Shown here piece by piece: positions 25,701 to 36,056 of a stretch of 64,000 nucleotides of DNA. Each line of letters starts with the position of its first letter. Position 1 is the stretch's first letter. The stretch is taken from positions 1 through 64,000 of the forward strand of contig MU385779.1 of assembly GCA_022497155.1 (NCBI GenBank), given 5' to 3'. The translations under genes were made by a program, and so were the position numbers. The stretch is from Whalleya microplaca (lineage: Eukaryota; Ascomycota; Sordariomycetes; Xylariales; Xylariaceae). The notes below the pieces were generated by a model. The model did not search any database. It was not told the origin of the DNA and was given only the letters and a program-made list of their open reading frames with translations.

Positions 25701-27019
25701 GTACCTATGCGTACCTATGCATTAATGGAGCGCGCTAGCACCAACACTACCTAGTCGTACCTTCAAATTACCACAGCCACGTCTTTACCACTGCCATCTG
25801 GCACAGAAGAAGCAGCAGAAATGGAAGCAACAGCCAGCCAGGCCAGCAGCGCACAAGCACGGAAGCACAGGAAGTACAGGTGGAAGTACAGGAAGTACAG
25901 GAAGTACATACATATATACATACATACCGCTGCGTACCAATGCACCATCACTGCGACCACTGCACCACTGCACCACTGCACCACTGCACCGGCCGCACTG
26001 CACCACCAGGCTGCTGCCAGGGGCTAGGAACATGTATTAAAATGTCAATGTCAAATGCTGTGACCTGGTACCCTCTCTCCTACCTCTCCTGCCCCTACAT
26101 ACATACATACATACATAGTACTGCCCCTACTTGTACTGCCTCTCCGCTCAGCTGATGCACTTTCCCCATCCCTGATCTCCTATCGTCTCTTTTACTCCCC
26201 AAACTCCCCCAACTTGCCAAGAACAACATTTTCATCGTTTCTAACCTGTTATTAATCTACCGCCTCTACCACCGAGTGATTGCTCGCTCTCCGCGCCCCT
26301 CAAGTGCACCGGTGTCTCTGACTCTATCCCTTTTTTTCTCCTTCCTTTCTTTCCCCTGACCACGGCCGACCGTGATGTCTCAACGATTCTATCAATAGTA
26401 ATGAATCCAAGAGCATGTGTATGTCTTGGCTTTTTCTCTTTAGTTTCGTCATTCTGCTGCCTTTCCCCGCTGCCGAGAGGTGAACTTTGTCTTTGTCATT
26501 CAGATTGTTCTTCTTGGCACCAGCCGGGCTCGCCTTAGAATCCCTTGGCAACGGCAGCTAACGTGTTTATCTTCCAGCACTCCAAACCATCCGAAATGTT
26601 GTGTATGTTGCCAAGAAAGCTTCTTTTGTCTGATTGTCGCTGCCAAGCAGGTACTAGGTTATCAAGAAAGCTTAATGACGATGGCAGTTGGTTGGCTGAT
26701 CAATTGATCAATTGATTGCTTCTATGATAACTGATTGATTGCTTGATTGATTGATTGATTGATTGACTGGCGATGGCGGTGAATGGGGGGTGGTGAGCCG
26801 GCAACGCATTTGCGACCGCTGACCAACCGCGTTCCAACGATCGTACGACGTAACGTCGCACAAGAGCCCATCTCCCGTCTCGCTATGATCATTCGCCACC
26901 ATCACCATCGCCGCCATCGCCGTCGCTATCATTGGCCCACTTACGCTGCTTGGCCTGTGCAATCATTCAGCCGTCGTTTAGTTCAACCATCAGCGGTCAA
27001 AATACTAACCTTGAAGCAG
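22707..27019. other. Gene-poor stretch with simple repeats
   Basis: About 4.3 kb without a supportable gene. It holds several microsatellites: GCGATGG x3 near 25357, a 10-bp GCGTACCTAT repeat x3 near 25688-25720, ACAT runs at 25600-25616 and 26096-26117, GGAAGTACA repeats at 25870-25910, CACCACTG repeats at 25960-25990, and GATT repeats at 26725-26765. A single tRNA A-box-like run at 25626 lacks the rest of a tRNA. The 3' part should contain the promoter and any first exon of the PA-TM-RING gene, which I could not fix. Confidence 0.5.
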
Positions 27020-28604
27020 CTTGTTATTCAGCAATCCTAGCTGGTCGGATGGGCGCACAATTCCCAGTACCATCCTCAGAAACATTACTGCGTTATCCGT
27101 GAGTGTTCTGCGCTCCAAGTGCCTTCGCCCGCCTGCTCACATGTGCCATCACAGAGCCAGATAGCGTATTCCGAAGATCTTCTTGAGAACGTCACCACCC
27201 TCTCCGCCTCCTCTTCCTCAACATCAAATGGCGTCATCCAAGGCTTACTGTACGTCCCCGATCTTGATGAGGACGACCCATGTCAAGACCTGGCGGGAAG
27301 CTACATTCCACCTAATGTCACAAGGCAAGCAAACTTGCCAACCACCAATTATAATCTCATCGCGCTCGCCCCGTGGATCAGCGCCGATTGCACGAAGTCC
27401 TTTTTTGCCTCGGCCAGGTTAGATCCTCTCCGAGCCATGTTAGTCTATATTCCCGACGGCGACACGTCTCAACCAGCCGATGCGGACTCGGATACCTGGG
27501 ATCTTCAAGATGGAGGAGCTTGGAAGACTCAGAATCATTATCCTATCCACGCAGTCCCCGGCGCCTTCGGAAATGAGATGATGCGACAGCTCAGCTTATA
27601 TTCCGGTGATCTTTCACAGGTCCCTTTCAGCAACGAAATTAATAGGACGTACTCTCCGAATCCGGCGGACTACGTTCGTGTGTGGACAGAGTTGACGGTG
27701 TCAACTCAGACAGCCACGGTCCAACTTTGGGTCTTCGTATTAATCATTCTCGCGGTCATAGTAAGCGTCATCGGCGGTACGTCGCTGCTAATGCACTACG
27801 TCCAAAACAGACGCCGTGCAGCGCTACGGCGTCGCGTCATGAGGGGTGAAGTAAACCTGGAGGCCCTAGGTATCAAGAGACTCACGGTACCTATGGAGCA
27901 TATCCAAACCTTCGCGATATTTACATACAACTACGACCCGCCATTATCATCACCCACATCAGCAAAATCCCCTTATAAGCACGGGGAGAGATCGTCTGAT
28001 ATCGAGGCAAGAGCCACTAATAGTAGAAACGAAAAGTATGACTCGGGCATCGGCTACCAGCCTACATGTCTTATCTGTCTGGACGACTTCCAGATCAAGA
28101 AGACAATCATCCGTGAATTGCCTTGTGGCCATATTTTTCACCCAGAATGTATTGATGAGTTTTTGAGTGAACTGAGCTCGTTATGTCCTTCGTGTAAGGA
28201 ATCCATGCTTCCTCCAGGCCATTGTCCTAAGATCACGAACGGAATGGTACGGAGGGAATTCGGGACCCGAAGATTGAGGTCAGTGCGTCGAATGCATGAT
28301 GACGAACGAGGTCGTCGGAGGTTATCATCCTGGGGCAGCTCGGTAAAAAGACACATGTGTCGCACGCCAACGGCCCCGAGAACAGAGGATGGCGTCATGT
28401 TGCAAGAGCAGCCAACCGTTCACAGACTGAGTACAACAACGACGACACGTGATCGGATGCGGGACCTGGTCACGCCCATTGATGAAAGCAATAGCGACGA
28501 TGGACGACCTCCCTGTGAGTTTGTTTCGCACGTAAAAGTTTGCAAAAGCTGACAATCAGCCAGGGAGGCGTGCAGCTATCAAGGTATTCCCAGGGTTTCG
28601 GTAA
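27020..28604 (+). CDS. PA-TM-RING E3 ubiquitin ligase (RING-H2), 5' end not resolved
   Basis: Supported exons are 27020-27098, 27155-28514 and 28564-28604. The introns between them have donors GTGAGT and acceptors CAG. A perfect TACTAAC branch site (27003-27009) and CAG at 27017-27019 mark the acceptor of a further upstream intron, so a first exon with the start and signal peptide is missing. Order: luminal protease-associated-like domain (GLLYVPDLDED through LVYIPDGD), one membrane segment (27719-27793), then a cytosolic RING-H2 (28067-28195) with C-x2-C, CGH, HPEC and CPSC ligands in C3H2C3 order. Splicing the last intron gives the ending PPWRRAAIKVFPGFR instead of a frameshifted tail. Such proteins ubiquitinate membrane cargo in Golgi, endosome or vacuole membranes; the substrate is unknown. 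Codon 27119 (GTG) is not taken as the start because it lies inside an intron. Confidence 0.85.
27099..27154 (+). other. Predicted intron in the PA-TM-RING gene
   Basis: Donor GTGAGT, branch-like CTCAC and acceptor CACAG, 56 bp. It joins two open exons in phase 0. Confidence 0.7.
28515..28563 (+). other. Predicted last intron of the PA-TM-RING gene
   Basis: Donor GTGAGT, branch GCTGAC (28548-28553) and acceptor CCAG at 28560-28563, 49 bp. An alternative acceptor at 28559 keeps a frame open to 28660 but gives a tail with no recognisable pattern. Confidence 0.65.
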
Positions 28605-29423
28605 GGAATAGTCCACTTTGGCAGCATATTGCAGCATTGGCATGGCGTTTTGTTGACTAAGTGAGCATGGTTTGGGCTGGTCAATAGCCATATGGCGTTG
28701 AAATGGAGTTTATGGGTTTCCGTGATCTGGGGTATTTATTCGCAGCCATTTAAGGATCAAATGGGCTCTGGTGGCTCTGGTGTATTAAAGGATGGGGGTC
28801 ATGTTTGAAGAGACTGCTTGGATATACCCGATCCGATGAGATCAAATTATTTTACATACCTATGTAGGAATGAAGACTTGCATGAGGAATTGCCCCCTGC
28901 ATGATTCAACTATGCAGTTATCTACCTACAAGGATCGTTATCACGATTCAGATATTCAATCTCATTTCCAAGCTGTTCAACACACTTTGCATTATTCAAA
29001 AGAAAATGAACTGTTACACTATTAAATATGTCTACACAAGAACATCTATGTGTGAAATTCGGTTTACACACAGCCTCGTGTCCGCCTCTTCCCAATGCAT
29101 CCAGGACCCTACGTACGATAACAGCCTGGCCTTGGCAGTGAAGTCATTTGGAATGGTTACCTTGGGGTGGCACGTGCACTGGGACCATGATCCTGTTGCT
29201 ATTTAAACATGCCATAGCGTCTAAGAATATGAACACGAATTCGGCCAGGCAGCCATAGTATTGGCGGAAACTTGGCTCTGCTTTGGGAAATATGTCTGCC
29301 CGACCCTTATCACGCTCGTCCCCTACCTCATAGACGAGCGTGAGTTGACGGTTCACTCGGCCGCATCGCAAAACCACACGCACGTGGGCGAAACGCGGCT
29401 TTCTTATCAATCTGGCTGTAGAC
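28605..29423. other. Intergenic between convergent-free neighbours, no gene seen
   Basis: Contains the 3' region of the PA-TM-RING gene and the promoter region of the alpha/beta hydrolase gene. Only short frames without features. Confidence 0.45.
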
Positions 29424-30470
29424 ATGGATACTAACGAGCCGCACGCCGGAGCCCTCCCGCTGCCGGTCGCCTCCTCTTCCTCCTCTGCACCACAACCACA
29501 ACCACAACCACAACCACAACCACAACTCCAATGCCATTCCGAGGAGCCTCCACACCAGCATAAACTCCTCACCCCGGACACCCCGGACACCGCGCACGCG
29601 CCGCTCGTGATCTGCTTCCACGGCTCCGGGGAGTCGTGCGCACCGGCCTGGGACGCGCTGGCGCGCCTGCTCGTCGCGCAGGGGCAGAGGGTACTGCTCT
29701 ACGAGCGCGGGCCGCTGAATCCGCGGCCCGAGGACGCGACGCGTGCGCTGTGTGGGTATTTGGAGGCGAGGGGGCTGCGGGGGCCGTATGTGCTTGTTGC
29801 GCATTCTTATGGGGGCGCTTTTGCGCGTATGTTTTTGCAGCATTATCGGTATGGGGGGAAGGAGAAGGGGAGGGGGAAGAGTGGGAGGAATGGTTGTTGG
29901 AGAAGCGGGTGGAAGAGAGGAGGGACGGGAAGGGGCGAGGGAAAGGGGGCTGTTGTAGAGGATATGGGTAATATCATGGGCGCGGTCCTCGTCGAGACAG
30001 GCCAAGAGGGCGGGCTCGCTCCCGGCGTCGAGGACGCGCAGTACAAGAACCCCGCGCTCGGCGACAAGCCGCTGAGCGTCGTGCGCGGGGACTCGTTTCT
30101 GGGGGAGTGGAGGCGGCTGGAGCAGAGGGAGGCGGCCGCTGCTGCGGAGGGGAAAGAAGAAGGGAGGGAGGCGTGTCGGAGGGTCCGGGAGCTGTTGGAG
30201 CTTAGCGAAGAGGAGGATAAGAGGTTGAAGAGGAGGCAGTTGGAGCTCTCGACGCGCAGCCGGTTCGTGCAGGTCGAGGAGTGCGGACATCATGTCGTCA
30301 GGGATCGCCCGGATGTTGTGGCCGCTGAGGTGCGGTGGGTGGTGGAGGAGGGTTTGGGGTGTGAGGATGGGAATGGGGATGAGGATAGGGGTAGCCGGGG
30401 AGGGGAGGGGGGAAAGGGGAGATTCTGGGCGAGAGTGCGGAGGAGGTTGTTTGGTTGTTCCGTTGGGTGA
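29424..30470 (+). CDS. Alpha/beta hydrolase fold protein, 348 aa
   Basis: A single open frame starting at the first ATG after stops. Residues 23-34 are a PQ repeat encoded by a CAACCA microsatellite. The hydrolase core shows the oxyanion strand and turn CFHGSGES (64-71), the nucleophile elbow VAHSYGG with Ser128, an acidic candidate Glu191 in LVETGQEG after a strand, and a C-terminal CGHHVVRDRPDVV with the catalytic His (289 or 290). AHSYGG replaces the commoner GHSxGG. Residues 143-178 are a Gly/Arg/Lys-rich insertion from a purine-only DNA tract between the elbow and the acidic strand. An intron there was considered, but the candidate splice sites (29849 to 29958) would break the frame. The gene is much more GC-rich than its neighbours. 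Substrate unknown, probably a cytosolic esterase or lipase-type enzyme. Confidence 0.75.
   Translation: MDTNEPHAGALPLPVASSSSSAPQPQPQPQPQPQLQCHSEEPPHQHKLLTPDTPDTAHAPLVICFHGSGESCAPAWDALARLLVAQGQRVLLYERGPLNPRPEDATRALCGYLEARGLRGPYVLVAHSYGGAFARMFLQHYRYGGKEKGRGKSGRNGCWRSGWKRGGTGRGEGKGAVVEDMGNIMGAVLVETGQEGGLAPGVEDAQYKNPALGDKPLSVVRGDSFLGEWRRLEQREAAAAAEGKEEGREACRRVRELLELSEEEDKRLKRRQLELSTRSRFVQVEECGHHVVRDRPDVVAAEVRWVVEEGLGCEDGNGDEDRGSRGGEGGKGRFWARVRRRLFGCSVG
29490..29525 (+). repeat. CAACCA microsatellite inside the hydrolase gene
   Basis: About six hexamers encoding alternating Pro-Gln residues near the N-terminus of the alpha/beta hydrolase. Copy number is likely to vary between strains, adding or removing two residues per unit without breaking the frame. 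Confidence 0.8.
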
Positions 30471-31684
30471 AAGTTGAGATGGCCTAATGTAAATATGTGC
30501 TACATTTCTTGGATAAGCTTGCGCAGGGGTAAGTTGTCTGCCACGCCTCTACTATAGGGGTCTAGAATGCCGCCTAATGTTTTGTGGCTAACGCCATAGC
30601 CAGCACCGTCATGGCACACTGATGTTAACTGACGAGGGTACGGTATAGCCCCTGCGTAAGGAACATGGAACGTGCTAGAGTGTCTACGATATTGCTGTCA
30701 GTGCTAGTTCGGAACGAAGTGATAAAGAGCACAATGTCTTGGTTGAACACAAGGTGAAGTTAGAAGGAGACGAGACCTCGTTATATGTACAGGCACTTGC
30801 AAATGGCTGTCCGTCTTCAGCCATAAAAGCCCATTTCAACGGTCATAATACCCTACTGGGCCAGAAACTCACGCCTCACAGCCGCGGCGGCATCCTCTTG
30901 AAATCGCGTCTAGCACGGAGAACATGAGGTTTTTGCTGATCAAAGACCACCACGAGGATTACTAAAACACAAAAGTTCAAGAGTGCGCGTAGGACCTGTA
31001 TTTAGGTATGGAGGATGAGACGTAGTCTACCTAGATGTTATCCCTTGACTTGATAGCTGACATTATATCATATTTTTAACAAGCACCTTTTTGGACCTTC
31101 AGAGGTTTTCCCTACAAATGCCAATGCGCTTCGCTTAGACCCCTCCTCCCCTTTTCACATCATGTCGCCCCAAATACTATCTGCAGTTCATCTCCTTAGC
31201 TAAACTATTATAACCTTGAAGTATGTCACTTGATATTAGCTGAGTTAGTTCATACAGTGCCTGTTATTAATATTATCGAGTAGCTAATCGCGTTTAGTTC
31301 AAACATGGCAATGAAAACACCAGAGCTATGAAAACTGTACATGTACTTCACGGACATTCAATACACATAGCCAATTCTCTCCGTGATATATAATAGCCAT
31401 CTGAAAGTGGTAGAAGATCACTTATGTAAGTGACTTTGCGTTCTTATATTCAATGATATGTACGTCCAATCCCCATCCTTCTTACTACCGATTGCCTACT
31501 CTGGTCTCACGGCGAAGCGATACGCAAGCTGTTGATGGGCCGTTCTGTAATGTGTACTGGCCTGCTCAGATCTCTCCAAGTAAACTTTTAATACCAATAG
31601 GATAGATCTATTGAACTCGTTAGTACGGTCAAGAAGTGATAATCACATACACGAAAAGACTCAACTCGAAGCTCAGTAAACCAC
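30471..31684. other. Intergenic, no gene seen
   Basis: About 1.2 kb of ordinary composition between the 3' ends of the hydrolase gene (plus) and the small secreted protein gene (minus). A 62-codon frame near 30739 has no start context or domain and is ignored. Confidence 0.45.
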
Positions 31685-31906
31685 TTAGCATCGGCACCAA
31701 GGCGTAGGGTCACCGCTTGGCCAGACGCAGCAGCCGTCTCCGCACTGGGCAGAAAGCACCCAGCGGTTGCCATTGCAGGAAGCAATCGCGTTGAAGTCTT
31801 TGGTGCAGTCGTAGCCCGACCCACTGCAGCTCGAGCCGATAGAGACTGTCGCAGAAGTCACGGAGGCCATCAAGGCAACGAGGGAGGTGATTTGGAAGAC
31901 CTTCAT
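31685..31906 (-). CDS. Small secreted cysteine-rich protein, 73 aa, effector-like
   Basis: A short intact frame. Residues 1-19 form a signal peptide (hydrophobic ITSLVALMASV, cleavage after TSA). The mature part of about 54 residues has eight cysteines: 27, 34, 44, 55, 59, 60, 71 and 73, including a CC pair and a CRC end. That suggests four disulfides in an extracellular protein. The pattern is not that of a hydrophobin, which needs two CC pairs. It resembles the general class of fungal small secreted proteins that act as effectors or antimicrobial factors, but no precise family is claimed. A likely intron lies in the 5' untranslated region (31961-32012), and a TATA-like run lies further upstream. 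The gene stands alone, with no neighbour within 1 kb. Confidence 0.8.
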   Translation of the reverse strand: MKVFQITSLVALMASVTSATVSIGSSCSGSGYDCTKDFNAIASCNGNRWVLSAQCGDGCCVWPSGDPTPWCRC

Positions 31907-31960
31907 GGTGATAGCGGGTAGAATGCTCGTGATAGAATGAAAATAGAATAGATGGGATTG

Positions 31961-32012
31961 CTGGTGTCAGTGGTATCTTGGTGATGCTGTCTTGGGAATA
32001 CGGACAACTTAC
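31961..32012 (-). other. Predicted 5'-UTR intron of the small secreted protein gene
   Basis: On the minus strand a GTAAGT donor (first base 32012), an ACTGAC branch-like site and a CCAG acceptor (ending at 31961) define a 52-bp intron. It ends about 54 bp before the ATG. Inferred from splice consensus only. Confidence 0.55.
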
Positions 32013-32029
32013 CGTCGCGGGATGCTTGG

Positions 32030-32040
32030 GATATTTATAC
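32030..32040 (-). promoter_or_regulatory. TATA-like element of the small secreted protein gene
   Basis: GTATAAATAT on the minus strand, about 20 bp upstream of the predicted 5'-UTR intron donor and 125 bp from the ATG. Placement fits a core promoter with a short first non-coding exon. Confidence 0.45.
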
Positions 32041-35000
32041 TTGTCTTTATCCTCATCCTCGTCCTTGCCCTCGGCTTAGTCCTCAGGAGTCTCATGTGAG
32101 TGGTACGACTCGTAAGCTGTGATGTCCTACGGTCATACCTAGCGCTTACCTAACAACTAGTTGACATAGAGCCTATAGCTTCACTGACGAGTTTGCTGGC
32201 ATTCCCAATGCTAGCATGCTAGCATTTGTGAAACTGTTAACCCTGCTGTAAATGCCTTGTAAACCAGCCGGTCCTCTAGGCGTTGTACACGAGGTTGAGA
32301 ATGGGACCGCTAAGCACGTCCTAGGGAGCTAATTGGCCAAGGCACTAGAGAAGAAAATGTAGATCTTATCCAGTTTGATGAATGTGCTGAAGCCCTAAGT
32401 TTTGCCGCTGTCCACTTAATTAGAGTATAGTTATGGGCATTGGACGCATTGCACGTATATATGGCGGAGTCCTTCTGCGGTTGAGGGGCACGGCAATGTC
32501 TAGAACGATCTTTGTGGATGGGAATACGAATTGTCGATTTGAAGTCGCTGGTGAGCCAATCATTAACCTACAAGTCCAAACTTATGCGCATAGAGAGTGA
32601 CCGCCGGCTGCGTCGGTTGTGTATGTCTTGCGTGGTTTTGTGACAGAGTTGGCAAAAGAGGAAAAAATACCAAAAGGGAAAAAACCTAGCTGGAGTCGAT
32701 GATGGCAACATCAAAACTACTGATGACAAAATAGTAATAACAATATTCTTAGGACGTTTCCCGTCTTCTTATCTCCAAACGTTTCTTGTGTGATGCTGTA
32801 CTCTAAACTTAGTAGTCAGGTGGAATAGTATATAGCGGCAGTCTTGCCTTCTGTTATGAGTCTACTAATTAGCTAACCATATAAAAAGTTTTGATATAGC
32901 TTTAAATGAATCTTTGCCGGTACATTATTCGCTATTTCGCCGATTTGTAGTACACTCTTGGCCGGCTGGAGACCCTCAGTAATCTTACCTAATGCGCAGT
33001 GCTCTCAGCAAGTCAGCTTATGCATTGATGATTGAGCTGGAGGTACAAGTGTTATTCGGCTGAGCAAATTTGACCATGACTTCCAATTATATGGGGCTGA
33101 GACTCTTGGCATAAGATGATAACTACGTTGACATTGCTTTGAACCTGGATTGGTCATATCTCATGGGTCCTCCCGCCACTTCAGCTATATGCCCAAAGGA
33201 ATGCCTAGCCATAAGAGATGTATTATAAGGCATGAAGTAAGACAAGTAATCGTCAATAAAGCTTCAAGTCGTAAGAGCTAGCTAGCGCAGTTGTACGAGT
33301 AGTCCAGTGGAGTAGAAGAACTTTACACTTGCAGAGAAATATGAAAATATCACACAGCCTAACTGGAATGTGAATTCTGGCAATGCATGAAAAATGCAAT
33401 GGCGTTGCTTGCGGAATAGTATTATGAAGTGAGACTTTTTCGGATAATTTAGCTTGAAGGACAGACGGTGCCGCTACATCGTTGGTACGTATGACATATT
33501 CTTCATATTTCCTCTCATTCTACTTCTTAGGGGTGTCGATACTCGGTAGCCAAACTACTTTCCAAAAGACTATTGGTATTCGTGGTTACTCTTGTTGGAA
33601 TATAATTCTATCAATTCGTCGATCCATCTTGATTAATTAATCAGGTACGCTGAAGTGCTCCTATAAACTTGAGAACAAATCAAGCTACATATGGCCTAAT
33701 AATAGCGTAGATTTATCTCTCCAAATACCCGCAATTTGCAAATATAAGTAGCATTTGTGTGTGTAAGCATCATAATGATCAGTAGATTATATTAAGGACG
33801 ACCGCGGAACATCGAGAAGATCTGCAGGAGAGTTTGGCAATGGGGTAAATCAACGAAAGAGTGTTTCAGCGACTATTGGCTAAAATTGTCACTGTTTAGC
33901 TTTCATTGCAGCTTGTAAACTCCAGAACCAATATTCTGTGGTTTGTGGTAATGATTTTACACCTGAATTTACTTTCATTCGACATGATAAAGTGCTAATA
34001 TAGAGGAACTTCTCGCTCTTACTGTATTGGAACTAGAAACCTCATGATTTTTTTTGTGAACTTCGGACTGTTTAGCCTCAAAAGGTGGGGATGCATTGGT
34101 AGAATCATGGGAAGCCTTGTTTTCTACGAATGCGCGGCGACAGTCTTGATATTGAATATAAAGTAGAAACACTACTGAGATGTCACCATAGTAGGGGTAT
34201 TAGGTATAGTACCTTGGGCTAATGGAGCTCGGAGCCGCTATTGCTCCGAGAGCCCTGTTGCTTGAAAAGCATCTTCTGAAGCTATTATAGACCCTTTAGA
34301 TCTTAGACCTTCTACACAATTCTAATTGACAACTAGAGTGATCATGGCGGCACCTGAATGATCATTGCACTCACTGTAACTGTGATATAAGGTCTATCTA
34401 ATGCATCGTTAGAAGCAAATATTACATACCAACGCACTTGATATTGGCATGACTGGCTAAACAACCAACATGCATACAATCTAGGGGGGAGGGGGGATGG
34501 TTTGATATATGCTTATGAACATGAACATCACATTTGCAGGGGTTGTCTTTGCTACACTAAGACAGCCTAAATGGTGGATAGATTACAATCAGCATCAATG
34601 TATTGGTTCTGCTCGTTCTTACAAGCATTATATTATCGAGTAGAATATACTACCTACTGATAGAAGTCTAAGTGTATTTGAAGCCCTTGGGGGATATTTT
34701 ATACTGTAGTATAGCATGTGGGCCACCTAGCCTAAGCAATTCTAGAATAAAGTGATATATGACTTCAAAGAGTTTTTAAGCTATACCCTTCCATTATATT
34801 CAAGCTCTACACGTCACGGCTGCTTAGATCCAAGTGAAGGGTAAATTCTCAAATCCTAGTAACCTTCTCATTTGTGTTTCGTTTAAATGTTCCCAAATAG
34901 CTAAGGAAGTGTTGTTAGCATTGCAATAGCGATGCCATGGTTGAGATACTGGATTATTATCTTGCCGTGATACTATGGTATATCTAAAGACATCTAAAAT

Positions 35001-35243
35001 TTTGAGGTCGATGTGACAACGCTGTGTAAGCTAGGTGAATTGAGTGAATCTGATTTCCTAAGCAATCGATAAACTTTTTTTGATATAACGTTTTTCAACT
35101 GTGCAATCATTCCAAAATTTACAAGCTCAATCAATTCTTGCCCCGCAGTCTTTTGATGCCATCCACGGCATATATGGGCTAGAGGCGATTTTGCGGCGAC
35201 ACACATCACTACGACATCTTCACCAACCTGATACTACCACAAG
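32041..35243. other. Long gene-poor intergenic stretch
   Basis: About 3.2 kb with no frame worth calling. A 65-codon minus-strand frame near 34,000-34,170 and a short plus frame at 35,101 lack any features. No terminal repeats or RNA genes recognised. Confidence 0.45.
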
Positions 35244-36056
35244 ATGGAATCTATCGCGAATTGTTCCGATCCCACCCATGGTGGACGGTTACAATATTTC
35301 CCACCGGCAGAAGAGTTAAAGCGTCCACGCGGGCGTTCTTCTCTTCCACCCCACATTGGTGAGGTGCTAGAGAATCACCGTCAATTGCACATGCAGTATC
35401 ACCAGAACATGCGCGATCTGCCTGAATCCCATGCCCGCAACCATAGCGGAAACCTTGAGAATGAGGACAACAAGCCGGCGGAAATCGATCACGAACACAA
35501 CTGCGCGCTATGGATTGCAGGGCTACCCTCCGACATTGACCACCACGAATTTTTGTCCAGAATTCGATCTGCTGGGAAGGTTTACAGGCTTGTTATATAC
35601 CCTCCTAAGCCCTCTAAGGGACTTCCCTATGCTGCCGCAAGGCTACGCTTTTTCGACCGTCGAGGGGTGAACGTGCTCCTTTCGCAAGCAAGACAGCATA
35701 CGTTGACCTTTAGAGACCTTGAGCCGCAAGTGAACCAGATCACATCAGCCGCACGACCTGATGGACCCGAGTCCCGCGTACTCATCGTGGAAGGACCAGT
35801 ACAGATTGTCAATATCGACTTTTTGCATCGCTTCTTTGAGCAACACTTGCAATTCGACTTGGACGTGGTGTATACCGAGTTTGAGGATGACTGGCATTGC
35901 AGACAGCAGTGGCACTTTGGAAGCTACAGACAGCAGGCCGAACGTGCTCACCAAGCTCTCGTCTGGGCAAAGGACTTGGTTCGTCTGAGTGAGGAAGAAG
36001 GCCGACTATGGCAACAAGTCCAGTTGTCGTGGGGCACAGATCCTTGTGCCAACTAA
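35244..36056 (+). CDS. RRM-like RNA-binding protein, 270 aa
   Basis: An intact frame, with ATG 35244 the first in-frame start. Residues 1-85 are a polar, His- and Arg-rich segment without a fold signature. Residues 87-160 fit one RNA recognition motif: strand 1 CALWIAGLP (RNP2-like, 88-95), helix DHHEFLSRIRSAG, and an AAARLRFFD strand (RNP1-like, 130-138). Residues 177-245 look like a second, degenerate RRM: SRVLIVEGP, helix NIDFLHRFFEQHLQ and WHFGSYRQQAERAHQAL. The RNP1 position lacks the usual Gly-Phe pair, so RNA binding may be weak. Such two-RRM proteins of unknown role are common in filamentous ascomycetes. No intron is needed to keep the frame, and no neighbour lies within 1 kb. Confidence 0.7.
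   Translation: MESIANCSDPTHGGRLQYFPPAEELKRPRGRSSLPPHIGEVLENHRQLHMQYHQNMRDLPESHARNHSGNLENEDNKPAEIDHEHNCALWIAGLPSDIDHHEFLSRIRSAGKVYRLVIYPPKPSKGLPYAAARLRFFDRRGVNVLLSQARQHTLTFRDLEPQVNQITSAARPDGPESRVLIVEGPVQIVNIDFLHRFFEQHLQFDLDVVYTEFEDDWHCRQQWHFGSYRQQAERAHQALVWAKDLVRLSEEEGRLWQQVQLSWGTDPCAN

Noticed and set aside
26783..27040. His/Arg-rich 85-codon frame as a small gene or as the first exon of the PA-TM-RING gene
   Set aside because: No signal peptide in this frame, and it runs through a clear TACTAAC branch site and acceptor.
29328..30293. 321-codon minus-strand frame opposite the alpha/beta hydrolase
   Set aside because: Pro/Leu/Arg-rich shadow of a GC-rich gene; no domain, while the plus strand carries a catalytic triad.
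31685..31906. Hydrophobin identity for the secreted protein
   Set aside because: It has eight cysteines but only one CC pair; hydrophobins need two CC pairs in the order C-CC-C-C-CC-C.
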